The translations under genes were made by a program, and so were the position numbers. The notes beneath the pieces were generated by a model, which was given only the letters and a program-made list of their open reading frames with translations, was not told the origin of the DNA and ran no database searches. This document shows positions 44,006-53,532 of a DNA stretch of 64,000 bases, piece by piece (within the stretch, counting starts at the first letter, position 1; each line of letters begins with the position of its first letter). The stretch comes from Halobacteriales archaeon QS_3_64_16 (lineage in GTDB: Archaea > Halobacteriota > Halobacteria > Halobacteriales > Halococcaceae). The stretch covers positions 1 through 64,000 of the forward strand of contig PXRJ01000001.1 of NCBI GenBank assembly GCA_003021705.1, read 5' to 3'.

Positions 44006-44764
44006 CTACGAACAGGAGTAGCCCCCATCGACGACGAGCGCGTGGCCGGTGATCCAGGCGGCCTCCTCGCTCGCGAGGAAACGGATCGCGTTCGCGACGT
44101 CTTCAGGGCGGCCCAGCCGCCCGAGGGGATACTCCCCGGCCATGCGATCGCGCAGCCCCTCCCACTCCTCGGGGTCGCGATCGCCGGTGACCAAGGGCGT
44201 CTCGACCACACCGGGACAGACCGCGTTCGCACGCACACCGTGAGAACCGAGTTCGGCGGCGATCGCCCGGGTGAAGTTCACGACGGCCCCTTTCGATAAG
44301 GAATAGGCCGCCCCACCGGGCATCCCGATGAGGCCGGCGAGCGAGGCGGTGTTGACGATCGCGCCCGAGCCCTGTGCCTTGAACTGGGGGATGGCCGCCC
44401 GACAGCCGTTCCAGACGCCCTTGGTATTGATATCGATCACGCGATCGCGGGTCTCGCCCTCGATATCTTCCATGTCCGATCGGGGGTGGCTGACCCCGGC
44501 GTTATTGATAAGCACGTCGAGACCGCTTTCCTCGGCGGTCGCGTCGATCGCTTCCGTGAGTGCCTCGGCGTCGCGCACGTCGAGTTCCCTGGCAGTAGCC
44601 TCGCCGTCGGCTGCCTCGATCGCGGTCGCCGTCCCCTCGGCGGCGTCCCGATCGACGTCGGCGACGACTACGGCTGCACCCTCTTCGGCACAGCCTATCG
44701 CCGTTGCCCGTCCGATCCCCGAGCCGCCGCCGGTCACGAACACCGTTTTGTCATCGAATCGCAT
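44006..44764 (-). CDS. SDR-family oxidoreductase (3-oxoacyl reductase type)
   Basis: 252 residues. TGGGSGIG at 11-18, VVADVDRD at the end of the second strand (Asp, hence NAD preference), NNAG near 88, catalytic Tyr and Lys in YSLSK near 157-161, and a C-terminal WITGHALVVDGGYS. This is the FabG / 3-hydroxyacyl or alcohol dehydrogenase group. Start at MRFDDKTVF; the open frame runs to 44902 without family features. About 245 bases lie between it and the SDR on its left, with no gene I can support. Confidence 0.87.
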   Translation of the reverse strand: MRFDDKTVFVTGGGSGIGRATAIGCAEEGAAVVVADVDRDAAEGTATAIEAADGEATARELDVRDAEALTEAIDATAEESGLDVLINNAGVSHPRSDMEDIEGETRDRVIDINTKGVWNGCRAAIPQFKAQGSGAIVNTASLAGLIGMPGGAAYSLSKGAVVNFTRAIAAELGSHGVRANAVCPGVVETPLVTGDRDPEEWEGLRDRMAGEYPLGRLGRPEDVANAIRFLASEEAAWITGHALVVDGGYSCS

Positions 44765-44955
44765 GGCTGCCCGTCTCCCGCCCGGAACATAAATTACCCC
44801 GCGAACCGATCGAATAGGGACAGTTAGTTTCAGCGCGACCGACTCGAGTGCGATCGTCCGAACGAAACCAGCGGACCGCTTTTCGACGGCGACCGTCGGC
44901 ACAGGCGAGGACGACGGTGTAAAGCTATTTGATGGGTGGCCACCAAAGAGCTAGC

Positions 44956-46095
44956 ATGTCGTTCCAGCTATCGGACGAGCAGCGAGCGATCCGCGAAGCG
45001 GTGCGGGACTTCGGCGCGAACGAGATCCGTCCCGTCGCCCGCGAGCACGACGAGGAGAAGAAATACCCCGAGGACCTCATCGAACAAGCCGCCGAGTACG
45101 ACCTGATCGCGCCGGGCATCGAGGAGGAGTACGGCGGCGCGGGGATGGACCTGCTCTCGAGCGTCCTCGTCACCGAGGAGCTCTGGCGGGCGGATCCCGG
45201 CATCGGCAGTGCGATCGGCTCCCGAGGGTTCGGGACGAGCATGATCGGGAAGTTCGGCGACGACTGGATGAAAGAGGAGTGGCTGCCGAAGGTGGCGGCC
45301 GGCGAGATCGCGACCTGTTCGTGTATCTCCGAGCCCGCCCACGGCTCTAACGTCGCGGGCATCGAGACGAGCGCGGAGAAGGACGGCGACGAGTGGGTGA
45401 TCGACGGCAACAAGACCTGGATCACCAACGGTACGGTCGCCGACCTGGCGGTCGTAATGGCAAAGACCGATCCCGGGGCCGGCCACCGCGGAATGAGTGC
45501 GTTTCTTGTGCCGACGGACGTGGAGGGCTTCGAGCCCACGAAGATCGACAACAAACTCGGCATCCGGGCCTCCGATCTCGCGGAGATCATGCTCGATGAC
45601 GTCCGGATCCCCGAAGGGAACGTCATCGGCGAGGTGGATCAGGGCTTCTACCAGCTCATGAACTTCTTCGCCGACGGTCGGACGAGCGTCGCCGCTCAAG
45701 CGGTCGGTGCGGCCCAGGCCGCCGTCGACGAGTCAATCGACTACGCCGGCGAGCGCGAGCAGGGCGGCCAGGTCATCGGCGAGTACCAGGCCATCCAGCA
45801 CAAGATCGCCGAGATGGCGACGAACGTCGAGGCCGCCCGCTCGCTCACCTATCGCGCGGCGAGTCACGTCGAAAACGGCGACGAACAGGAAGCCGCGAAG
45901 TTCGCGAGCATGGCGAAGCTCTTCGCCTCCGAACGCTCGGTCGAGGTGGCCGACGAGGGCATCCAGGTACACGGCGGGGCGGGCTACGTAACCGATCCCC
46001 CCGCCGAGCGGCTCTACCGTGACGCCCGGATCACCAAGATCTACGAGGGGACCTCCGAGATCCAGAAGAACATCATCTCCGATCAGTTGCTGTAG
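44956..46095 (+). CDS. Acyl-CoA dehydrogenase
   Basis: 379 residues, the standard length. CSCISEPAHGSNVAGIET, GNKTWITNGTVADL and KIYEGTSEIQKNIISDQLL give the FAD site and catalytic glutamate in EGT. The front FQLSDEQRAIREAVRDF and DGRTSVAAQAVGAAQ are typical of short/medium-chain acyl-CoA dehydrogenases. Divergent from the SDR at 44006. Start at MSFQLSDEQ (44956), the usual family start. Confidence 0.93.
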   Translation: MSFQLSDEQRAIREAVRDFGANEIRPVAREHDEEKKYPEDLIEQAAEYDLIAPGIEEEYGGAGMDLLSSVLVTEELWRADPGIGSAIGSRGFGTSMIGKFGDDWMKEEWLPKVAAGEIATCSCISEPAHGSNVAGIETSAEKDGDEWVIDGNKTWITNGTVADLAVVMAKTDPGAGHRGMSAFLVPTDVEGFEPTKIDNKLGIRASDLAEIMLDDVRIPEGNVIGEVDQGFYQLMNFFADGRTSVAAQAVGAAQAAVDESIDYAGEREQGGQVIGEYQAIQHKIAEMATNVEAARSLTYRAASHVENGDEQEAAKFASMAKLFASERSVEVADEGIQVHGGAGYVTDPPAERLYRDARITKIYEGTSEIQKNIISDQLL

Positions 46096-46248
46096 AGGAC
46101 TTTCTCACTCCGCCGAGCGAGGTTCGATCGTCGATGCGACACCGTGGTGGGCAATAGCGAGTAAATCGAGGCCGACGCCGAGGGACGATCGATGGCAAGG
46201 CGGTGACACCGACGTTTATGCCACCTGCCCACATACCGCTCGACACAC

Positions 46249-47271
46249 ATGGTAACGATAGGCGGCTACGGTGCGTACGTCCCACGCTACCGGATCGAAC
46301 GAAGCGCGATCGGCGACCAGCACGGCACCCCCGGTGGTTCGGGTGAACTCGCAGTCCCAGCCCACGACGAGAGCGTCCTCACGCTTGCGATGCGCGCGGC
46401 GAAGACCGCACTCGATCACGCTGACAGTGGAGGCGGTAGTGAGGGAAACAGTCGAACCGACGGCATCGATGCGGTCTACACGGCGACGACCTCCGATCCC
46501 TTCGACGAGCGGGGCCTCGCGGCCCACGTCTCCCGTGCGGTCGGTGCCGGCACCGGGACACGCGCGAGCGACTACCAGGGATCGGCACGGGCAGCGACGA
46601 ACGGGCTGTTGGGGGCGCGCGATGCGATCGAGGCGGGGCGCGCCGAGCGGGTCCTATTGGTCGCGAGCGATATCCTCGGTGCGCCCCCGGGATCGGCCGC
46701 CGAGCGGAGCGCCGGGGCGGGCGCGGGGGCGATCGTCCTCGAAACGGGCGATAGAGCGGACGTTGCGACGCTCGACGGCGTGGGTCTGTCGACGACGGGC
46801 TTTATCGGCCGATTCAAACCGGCAAACGATGGGCCGCGGACGGGCGACTCGCGGTTCAACCGCGAGCGCTACATCGAAAGCGCGACCGAGGCGGTCTTGG
46901 GCATCGAGGGCGATCTCGCTCCCCAGCGGGCAGCGATGGCAGCGCCCGACGATGGTTGGGGCTCGCGGGCGCTCCGTACGCTCGAACTCGATGCCGAAGC
47001 GGAGAGCACGTTCGACGCGGTGGGCTATGCGGGCGCGGCGAGCACGCTGCTCGATCTCGCACTCGCCTTCGAGAACTGCGAGCCCGGCGAAACGGTTCTA
47101 CTGACCGGCTACGGTCCCAGCGGAACGGATGCGATCGCGATGACGACCGGCGAGCGCGTGAGTGAGGATCCCGAGATGAGTGTAAGCGAATACATCGACA
47201 GCAAGGAGTACGTGACGTACGCGAAACACCGCTCGTATCGCGAACGTGCGGGCACAGGAGCTGTCGCCTGA
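46249..47271 (+). CDS. HMG-CoA synthase / ketoacyl synthase III-like protein without the active-site cysteine
   Basis: 340 residues of the KAS III fold: front IGGYGAYVPRYRI, LLVASDIL, and C-terminal VGYAGAAS and LLTGYGPSGTDAI. In archaeal HMG-CoA synthases the nucleophile cysteine lies in an FACKAGT-type segment; here the aligned segment is GSARAATNG (111-119), with Ala113 where cysteine is expected, and the only cysteine in the protein (FENCEPGE) is far off. It overlaps the DUF35 gene (TGATG), then a thiolase gene by ATGA. Archaeal HMG-CoA synthase, DUF35 and thiolase form one complex in methanogens, so this may be a structural partner or a new activity. Confidence 0.78.
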   Translation: MVTIGGYGAYVPRYRIERSAIGDQHGTPGGSGELAVPAHDESVLTLAMRAAKTALDHADSGGGSEGNSRTDGIDAVYTATTSDPFDERGLAAHVSRAVGAGTGTRASDYQGSARAATNGLLGARDAIEAGRAERVLLVASDILGAPPGSAAERSAGAGAGAIVLETGDRADVATLDGVGLSTTGFIGRFKPANDGPRTGDSRFNRERYIESATEAVLGIEGDLAPQRAAMAAPDDGWGSRALRTLELDAEAESTFDAVGYAGAASTLLDLALAFENCEPGETVLLTGYGPSGTDAIAMTTGERVSEDPEMSVSEYIDSKEYVTYAKHRSYRERAGTGAVA

Positions 47272-47726
47272 TGTACGAGCCACCCTTTTGGCGCGATCGC
47301 GAGGCGAACGAGCGGCTGGCGGCCACGGAGTGTGACGCCTGTGGATACGTCTCCTTTCCCGAGCGCCGAGAAGTGTGCAAGCGCTGTGGCGAGCGCGGCG
47401 AGTTTCGGGACACACGACTCGAGGAGCGTGGCATCGTCCAGTCCTACGTGATACAAAATCGCTTGCCGGACGCTTTCGAGACGCCCCTACCGGTTGCCGT
47501 GATGGACGTTCCACAGGTCGGCGCGAACGATGGGGGTAGCGACGGGGACGACGCGGGAAGCGACGCCGGCGAGCCGGCACGGGTGTATGGGTTGTTCACC
47601 GAGACCGACCCCGAGGCAATGGCGATCGGCATGGAAGCGGCGGCCGTCTTCCGCGAGCTGTTCGACGTCGAAGGCCTGCCGGTGGGTTCGTTCAAGTTCA
47701 CCGTCCCGCGAGGTGAGAACCGATGA
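47271..47726 (+). CDS. DUF35 zinc-ribbon OB-fold protein
   Basis: 151 residues. The zinc ribbon is CDACGYVSFPERREVCKRCG, with the four cysteines in two CxxC pairs, then an OB fold (GIVQSYVIQNRL... KFTVPRG). A Gly/Asp/Ser-rich insert (GGSDGDDAGSDAGE, about 86-99) lies in a loop. DUF35 proteins scaffold or channel CoA esters for thiolases and HMG-CoA synthases. Gene order KASIII-like, DUF35, thiolase with overlaps suggests one complex. Confidence 0.88.
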   Translation: MYEPPFWRDREANERLAATECDACGYVSFPERREVCKRCGERGEFRDTRLEERGIVQSYVIQNRLPDAFETPLPVAVMDVPQVGANDGGSDGDDAGSDAGEPARVYGLFTETDPEAMAIGMEAAAVFRELFDVEGLPVGSFKFTVPRGENR

Positions 47727-48940
47727 GTTCCGGCGTTTCGAACTCCAGTGGGACGAGGGGGGCGAGCGGCGGCGACATCGGCGGCCGCGAGGCCTGCGTG
47801 ATCGGCTCGGGGATGATCGACTTCGGCGAACTCTTCGAGCAGTCGACCGACGACATGGCCGAGCGAGCCTACCTGAATGCAATAGAGGACGTCGATAGCG
47901 GTATCAGCCCCCAGGAGATCGACGCGGCGTGGTTCGGCACTTTGGATATCGCCGGCGACGCTTCGAGCGGGGCGGGACTGGCCCACGCCACTGGCCTGTT
48001 CGAGATCCCGGTCACGCGCGTCGAAAACGCCTGTGCGACCGGCTCGACGGCCTTTCGGTCGGCAGTCGAGGCGATCGAAGCGGGCAGCGCCGAGGTCGCA
48101 CTCGTCCTGGGCGTCGAGAAGATGCGCGACTCGGCGGCCGGGTTGATCGAAAGCGCCGCGCTCGATCAAGTTTGGCGCGGCCGGGGCGTGACGATGCCGG
48201 CCTTTTTCGGAATGCGGGCGACCCGCCACATGCACGAGTTCGACACCACCGAAGAACAGGTCGCGAAGGTGAGCGTGAAGAATCACGCCAATGGCGCGAA
48301 ATACCCCCACGCCCACTACCGCTTCGAGTGCAGCGTCGAGGACGTCGTCGAAAGTCCGACGGTCACCTACCCGCTCAACCTGTACGACTGCTGTCCGGTT
48401 ACCGACGGCGCGGCCGCACTACTGGTAGCGAGCGAAGAGCTCGCGAGCGAGTACACCGACGACCCGATCCATGTTGCCGGCAGCGGCCTCTCGACCGACA
48501 GTCTCCTGCGGAGCGAGGACGAATCGTTGGTCGGGTTTCCGGCCACGACACAGGCCGCAAGCCAGGCCTACGAGCAGGCTAGTATCGGCCCCGAACACGT
48601 AGACGTCGCGGAGGTACACGACTGCTTTACGATCACCGAACTCGTGACCTACGAGGACCTGGGCTTCTGTGCGAAGGGTGAGGGCGGCGCGCTGATCGAC
48701 GAGGGCGTCGTCGAACTGGATGGCGAAAAACCGGTCAATCCCTCTGGGGGGTTGCTCGCGAAGGGCCACCCGATCGGGGCGAGCGGCGTCGCCCAACTCG
48801 CCGAGATCTACGAACAGCTCCGCGGCGAAGCCGGTTCAGTCCAAGTGGACGACCCCGAGATCGGCCTCCAGCACAACATCGGTATCGGCCGGAACGCGAC
48901 GGGCAGCGTCTCGTGTGTGAACGTGCTCGAACGGCGCTGA
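47723..48940 (+). CDS. Thiolase-family protein (SCP-x/acetyl-CoA acyltransferase type)
   Basis: 405 residues. After a 20-residue Gly/Ser tail the thiolase fold begins (ACVIGSGMIDFGEL). The nucleophile Cys104 is in ENACATGS, VEVHDCFTITEL and GFCAKGEGG follow, and the base histidine is in AKGHPIGASG near 350. So unlike the thiolase at 58400 the catalytic residues are kept, and it can cleave 3-ketoacyl-CoA or condense acetyl-CoA. Overlaps the DUF35 gene by ATGA. Confidence 0.9.
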   Translation: MSSGVSNSSGTRGASGGDIGGREACVIGSGMIDFGELFEQSTDDMAERAYLNAIEDVDSGISPQEIDAAWFGTLDIAGDASSGAGLAHATGLFEIPVTRVENACATGSTAFRSAVEAIEAGSAEVALVLGVEKMRDSAAGLIESAALDQVWRGRGVTMPAFFGMRATRHMHEFDTTEEQVAKVSVKNHANGAKYPHAHYRFECSVEDVVESPTVTYPLNLYDCCPVTDGAAALLVASEELASEYTDDPIHVAGSGLSTDSLLRSEDESLVGFPATTQAASQAYEQASIGPEHVDVAEVHDCFTITELVTYEDLGFCAKGEGGALIDEGVVELDGEKPVNPSGGLLAKGHPIGASGVAQLAEIYEQLRGEAGSVQVDDPEIGLQHNIGIGRNATGSVSCVNVLERR

Positions 48941-48979
48941 GCGAGGGGTAACAGAGGCCTGGTGGCTCCCCGCCTGTAG

Positions 48980-48988
48980 TTTTATATC
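48980..48988 (+). promoter_or_regulatory. TATA element of SDR gene
   Basis: TTTTATATC, centred 31 bases before the ATG at 49015 and 20 bases before an out-of-frame ATG at 49004. Confidence 0.5.
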
Positions 48989-49014
48989 AGCCGATCGAGA
49001 ACCATGCCCGAAGC

Positions 49015-49917
49015 ATGTCAGCACCCATCGATACGCACAGCGTAGGGCCTCGCCCCTCCTCGATAGCACCGTCCCGCACGACTCGGATCCGTAGCCCGAC
49101 CGAAGAGCGGGGGGAGTCGGTCGTGACGACCGATCAATTCGGCGTTACGGGGCAAACGGCGATCGTCACCGGCTCCTCCAGTGGCATCGGTCGGGCGATC
49201 GTCGAGCGCTTCGCCGCCGACGGGGCAAGCGTCGTCGTTACCTCCCGCGACCGGGAAAACGTCGAGCCGGTCGCCCAAGCCATCAACGAGCGCGCGGACG
49301 AGGAGGCCAGTGAGGGCGAAAGCGGACGGGCGATCGCCGTCGAGTGTGACGTGACCGACCGCGCGGCAGTCGAAGCGCTCCGAGAGGCCACGATCGAGGA
49401 GTTCGGTAGCGTCGACATGCTTGTCAACAACGCCGGGGCGAGTTTCGTCGCCGACTTCGAGGACATCAGTCCCAATGGCTGGAAGACGATCGTCGACATC
49501 AACCTCCACGGGACGTATCACTGCACACAGGTCATCGGCGAAGGCATGCGCGAGGCGGGCGGTGGCCGGATCGTCAACATCGCGAGTGTCGCCGGCCAGC
49601 GCGGTTCGACGGGGATGAGTCCCTACAGCGCGGCGAAAGCCGCGGTCATCAACTTTACGACCTCCCTCGCGGCGAACTGGGCAGAGGAAGGTATCTGGGC
49701 GAACTGCATCGCGCCTGGCCTCGTGGCCACCGAGGGCGTCCGCAGCCAGATGGGCGTCGAGGAGGGTGCGGGGACGATCGATCGGGCAGAGGCCAACCGA
49801 CGGATCGGCCGCCCTGGAGAGATCGCCGACGTCACCCAGTTCCTCGCGAGCCCCGCTTCCTCGTATCTGAACGGGGAGACGATCACCGTCAAAGGTGTCC
49901 CCCGGCTCGGCGAGTAA
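49015..49917 (+). CDS. SDR-family oxidoreductase (FabG-like)
   Basis: 300 residues from 49015. The SDR proper begins at about residue 42: TGSSSGIG, NNAGASF near 144, catalytic YSAAK, and a C-terminal LNGETITVKGVPRL. It would reduce or oxidise 3-oxoacyl or other carbonyl groups. The first 37 residues (THSVGPRPSSIAPSRTTRI) are basic and Ser/Pro-rich, unlike the acidic rest, so an internal GTG at 49123 may be the true start. TATA spacing favours the long form, composition favours the short. This is the main doubt. Confidence 0.8.
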   Translation: MSAPIDTHSVGPRPSSIAPSRTTRIRSPTEERGESVVTTDQFGVTGQTAIVTGSSSGIGRAIVERFAADGASVVVTSRDRENVEPVAQAINERADEEASEGESGRAIAVECDVTDRAAVEALREATIEEFGSVDMLVNNAGASFVADFEDISPNGWKTIVDINLHGTYHCTQVIGEGMREAGGGRIVNIASVAGQRGSTGMSPYSAAKAAVINFTTSLAANWAEEGIWANCIAPGLVATEGVRSQMGVEEGAGTIDRAEANRRIGRPGEIADVTQFLASPASSYLNGETITVKGVPRLGE

Positions 49918-50025
49918 AGCCGCCGCCGACGCGGTTTCGATCGTCGCGAAGCGGGAGGCCGAACGCGGTCGGAACGGGAGGGTCGGCCCGCCACGTGCTA
50001 TTGGATCGCCGGGTCGTCGGTCGGC

Positions 50026-51033
50026 TCAGTCGTCGATCGCTCGGTAGCGTCGCACGCCGTCTTCGTCGCGCTCCCGGGAGAGGCGACCGTCCCCTTCGAG
50101 ACGACCGAGCGCGCCGATCGTCTCGAACAGCGTCGTCCGCAGCCGCTTGGGATGGGGATCGTCGGGTAGCTGTGCGCGCACCACCTCGAGCGGGGACGCC
50201 GGGGCGTTCGTTGTGACCATATCGAAGGCTCGCTCGACCCGCTCGTCGAGATCGCGCCGCGAGCGCCCGATCGTCGCCTCGTAGGTCCCGAAGACCGGGC
50301 CGTGGCCGGGGTAGACGCGATCGACCGCTCGGCCGGCGAGGCGGTCGTAGGCGGCGTAGTAGTGCGAGAAGGCGTCGTACGCGCCTCGATCGAGCCCGAC
50401 ATCCAGTGCGGCCGCACGAAAGGGGTCGATGAGGACGTCTCCCGAGAAGAGCACACCGTCTTCCGGTAGGTGAAAGCAAGCGTGATCGACCTGGTGGCCC
50501 GGCGTGTGGATCGCTGCGACGGAGCGATCGCCCGCCTCGAAGCGCTCCCCGCCCGCGAGATCGACATCGATCGCTTCGGGTGGGAGCAGCCGGCGGTTGC
50601 GCCGGAGGGAGTCGAGCGCTTCCTCGATAGCGTCCTCGACGGCCGCTCCCCGCAATCCGGCTCCATGAGCGGTCTCGCGGACGCCGCGGGCGAGATCGTC
50701 GGGAGCGCGATCGAGTCGGGAGTGCACGCCGAGCGGAGCGTAGACAACGGGGTCGGCGGCGTCGATGACCGTTTTCGCCCCACCGAGATGGTCGCTGTGA
50801 GGGTGGGTGAGAAGCAGGTGAGAGATGTCCTCGAAAGCGTAATCGTGAGCCGCGAGTTCGGCGGCGAGTTCCCGGTGGCCGCGCTCGCCGGGCGCGCCGG
50901 CGTCGATCAGAATCGGTTCGGGGCTCTCGATCAGGTAGGCGGCGGCGTGGCCCGGCGGCCAGTCGACCGGGACTTCGAGACGGTGGATCCGGTCGTCCTC
51001 AGCGGCGGTAACGGGGTCGTCCGGTCGATCCAT
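50026..51033 (-). CDS. Metallo-beta-lactamase-fold hydrolase (glyoxalase II-like)
   Basis: 335 residues. LTHPHSDHLGG near 74-84 is the dinuclear zinc motif, IHTPGHQVDHACF and LFSGDVLID supply further ligands, and a winged-helix-like C-terminal part (PLEVVRAQLPDDPHPKRLR) follows, as in the lactamase-like protein 2 (LACTB2) group. Such enzymes cleave thioesters, RNA or lactams. In this region thioester hydrolysis would suit. Divergent from the crotonase at 51158. Confidence 0.8.
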   Translation of the reverse strand: MDRPDDPVTAAEDDRIHRLEVPVDWPPGHAAAYLIESPEPILIDAGAPGERGHRELAAELAAHDYAFEDISHLLLTHPHSDHLGGAKTVIDAADPVVYAPLGVHSRLDRAPDDLARGVRETAHGAGLRGAAVEDAIEEALDSLRRNRRLLPPEAIDVDLAGGERFEAGDRSVAAIHTPGHQVDHACFHLPEDGVLFSGDVLIDPFRAAALDVGLDRGAYDAFSHYYAAYDRLAGRAVDRVYPGHGPVFGTYEATIGRSRRDLDERVERAFDMVTTNAPASPLEVVRAQLPDDPHPKRLRTTLFETIGALGRLEGDGRLSRERDEDGVRRYRAIDD

Positions 51034-51157
51034 CGATCGGATGATCGGGAGCCGCTCACTTAACCGATGGATCGGTATCGGCTCCCACTAGGTCTCGGCG
51101 TCGTTCGGTCCTCGGCGGCGGTGGGCCTTTGTAGGGGGCCTGCGAGGAAGCGATCGT

Positions 51158-51958
51158 ATGCACGAGGAACTCGATACGGTAGCCCTCGACATCGAGGAGG
51201 AGACGGGCATCGCGACGCTGACCTTGAACCGACCGGACGCGCTCAACGCGATGAACGGACAGATGCGGACGGACATCGAGGCGAGCCTCGCGGTACTCGA
51301 GGAACACGACGGGGAACACGAGGGCGTCGCGGTTCGGGCGGTCGTGATCGAGGGCAGCGGCGATCGGGCCTTCTGTGCGGGCGCGGACATCACCGGTTTC
51401 TCGGGTGTGTCGCCCGCGGCGTTCGACGCCCACTCGATGCGCGATTCGGTCATCGAGTTCCCCGCGCCGGTGATCGTAAAGATCCAGGGCTACTGCTTGG
51501 GGGGTGGGCTCGAACTCGCTTTGGCCTGTGACGTCCGGATCGCGAGCGAGGACAGTCGGCTGGGCTTCCCCGAAATCGATCTCGGGCTCATCCCCGGAGC
51601 CGGCGGCGTCCAGTACGTCACCCGGTTGGCCGGTCCGGCCTTCGCGAAGGAACTCGCGATGACCGGCGAGCACGTCACGGCCGAGCGCGCTGCCGAAGAA
51701 GGGCTGCTCAACCACGTCTATAGCGCGGAGGACTTAGACGACGAGGTCGAGGACTTCGTCGAGACGGTCGCCGGGAAGCCGCCGCTCGCGATCCGGGCGA
51801 TCAAGGACTCGGGCAATATCGCCGTCGAGACCGACCTCCGGGAGGGCCGCAAGTACGACCGGCGGGTCTTTTCGACCCTGCTCGGAACCGAGGACCACGA
51901 GGAGGGAGCCCGAGCCTTCGCCGAGGACGACTACGAACCCGAGTTCGCCGGGAAGTAA
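51158..51958 (+). CDS. Enoyl-CoA hydratase
   Basis: 266 residues, the classical crotonase. Oxyanion segments AFCAGADITGF and YCLGGGLELAL; catalytic Glu119 and Glu139 are both present (GGGLELAL and GFPEIDLGLIPGAGG), 20 residues apart. It hydrates trans-2-enoyl-CoA in beta-oxidation and is the best hydratase candidate among the four crotonases here. Stand-alone gene; a weak TATA-like stretch lies near 51128. Confidence 0.92.
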   Translation: MHEELDTVALDIEEETGIATLTLNRPDALNAMNGQMRTDIEASLAVLEEHDGEHEGVAVRAVVIEGSGDRAFCAGADITGFSGVSPAAFDAHSMRDSVIEFPAPVIVKIQGYCLGGGLELALACDVRIASEDSRLGFPEIDLGLIPGAGGVQYVTRLAGPAFAKELAMTGEHVTAERAAEEGLLNHVYSAEDLDDEVEDFVETVAGKPPLAIRAIKDSGNIAVETDLREGRKYDRRVFSTLLGTEDHEEGARAFAEDDYEPEFAGK

Positions 51959-52095
51959 TCGATCGCCGCTCCCGTCGCGCCGTCGACCCAGTACTCGATG
52001 AACCGTCGGTGAGCGGACACGCTTTTCCATCAGAGACGACCTACCGTCTACCCGCAAACTTATTACACCGATGATCGATAGTGGTCGATAGTCAC

Positions 52096-53532
52096 ATGGT
52101 AGACAGACACGGACTCACGCGCCGACAGCTCCTCGCACTGACTGGCGCTGGCGCGACGGCCGGGCTCGCGGGCTGTACCGGCGGCAGTGATGATGGTGGC
52201 GGCGGCAACGGCAGTGGCGGTGGCGACAGCGGTGAACCGATCCACGTCTTCACCGATTACAACAACGAAGGGTGGCAACAGCAATGGGAGGAGACGATCG
52301 TCCCACAGTTCAGTGAACGGAGCGGACGGGAGGTCAGAGTGGAGTACGCCGGCTTTTCGGGGCAAAACGAATCGCGGCTGGCGACGCTCATCCAGTCAGG
52401 CGACCCGCCCGCGCTCCAGACCTCGACGTTCGAGCAGATCGGGGACGTCTGGGCCGCCGACGGGCTCGAGGACGTCTCCGAGACCGTCAGAAGCGTCGAA
52501 TCGACCGCCGGAGAGATCGTCGCCGAGCCCTACCACGACGGCCAAGGGCAAAACGCCAGCTACTGGGAGCTGCCCCACGGTTACTATACGGGGACGTTCA
52601 TCTACCGCCAGGACGTCTACGACCAGCTCGGATTGGAGGTGCCGACGAGTTTCCAGGGCGTGCTCGAAAACGCCAAGGCGATCGACGAGTCCGATATGGA
52701 CGTTCGGGGGTACGGACTGGCCGGCAAGAAGGTCGGCAAAGCCCAGGACGAGTTCCAGACCTACCTAGCGAACATGGGCGTCCAGGAGCTGCGCTGGAAG
52801 GATCCGAACAAAAGAGAAGGCGTCGAGCTATGGTTCCCGAAAGAGGAGATCGTCACGTTGCTCGAGTTCTTCGACGAACTCGCGAAGTACTCTCCGGACC
52901 CTTCGGGCATCGGCTGGTCGGAGTCACTGAGCGGGTGGGCCGGGGGCCAGTTCGCTCAGCAGTACCACCTGAACATGTGGCCCGGCGGGGTCGCCTCCGA
53001 AGCCAGCGAGGAACTCGCGAGAAACACCAAGGTCGCACCGATGCCCCTCTGGGAGGAAGGCGGGATCGCGAAAGGCGACTCCATGCTATCCAGTCCCACC
53101 GTCGACGGCTGGCACCTCTTTACGAACGCCGACAACACCCAGGGCGGGCGCGAACTCCTAGAGTGGATGTACGCCGGTAGCTTAGAACGGACGGCCGGCC
53201 TGTACGAGGCAGAACCCACTCGCTTCCTGCCGGATTATGCGGACGTTCTCGGCTCGGAGACGTTCACGAACATGGAGTACTTCCAGACGTTCCCGAGCCA
53301 CCTCGAACAGCTCAAGTTCGTCCAGGACACGATCGTCGGCGAGTATTACAACAACAAGCCGGAGATGGACCTCGTGACCTCCGAAGTACTACAGTACTAC
53401 CTCCGATTCTTCTTCCAAGCCGAAATGGTAAACCAGGTCGTCGTCGCCGACACCCCACCGGAGCAGGCCTACCAACAGGGCAAACGAGCCGCCGAACAGC
53501 GTATCCAGGAAGCGAGAGAACGGCTCAAGTAA
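52096..53532 (+). CDS. ABC transporter substrate-binding lipoprotein (family 1, CUT1-type)
   Basis: 478 residues. LTRRQLLALTGAGATAGLAGC gives a twin arginine and a lipobox with Cys27, so Tat export and lipid anchoring outside are likely. A Gly/Ser/Asp linker (28-50) follows. The mature protein begins IHVFTDYNNEGWQQQW, with the extended binding-protein fold of the maltose/glycerol-3-phosphate group. It delivers a sugar or polyol to the permeases at 53763-55630. Start at 52096; the frame runs five codons further upstream. Confidence 0.9.
   Translation: MVDRHGLTRRQLLALTGAGATAGLAGCTGGSDDGGGGNGSGGGDSGEPIHVFTDYNNEGWQQQWEETIVPQFSERSGREVRVEYAGFSGQNESRLATLIQSGDPPALQTSTFEQIGDVWAADGLEDVSETVRSVESTAGEIVAEPYHDGQGQNASYWELPHGYYTGTFIYRQDVYDQLGLEVPTSFQGVLENAKAIDESDMDVRGYGLAGKKVGKAQDEFQTYLANMGVQELRWKDPNKREGVELWFPKEEIVTLLEFFDELAKYSPDPSGIGWSESLSGWAGGQFAQQYHLNMWPGGVASEASEELARNTKVAPMPLWEEGGIAKGDSMLSSPTVDGWHLFTNADNTQGGRELLEWMYAGSLERTAGLYEAEPTRFLPDYADVLGSETFTNMEYFQTFPSHLEQLKFVQDTIVGEYYNNKPEMDLVTSEVLQYYLRFFFQAEMVNQVVVADTPPEQAYQQGKRAAEQRIQEARERLK

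Noticed and set aside
44006-44902. Extended start of the SDR at 44902
   Set aside because: The extra 46 residues are basic and precede the canonical MRFDDKTVF start.
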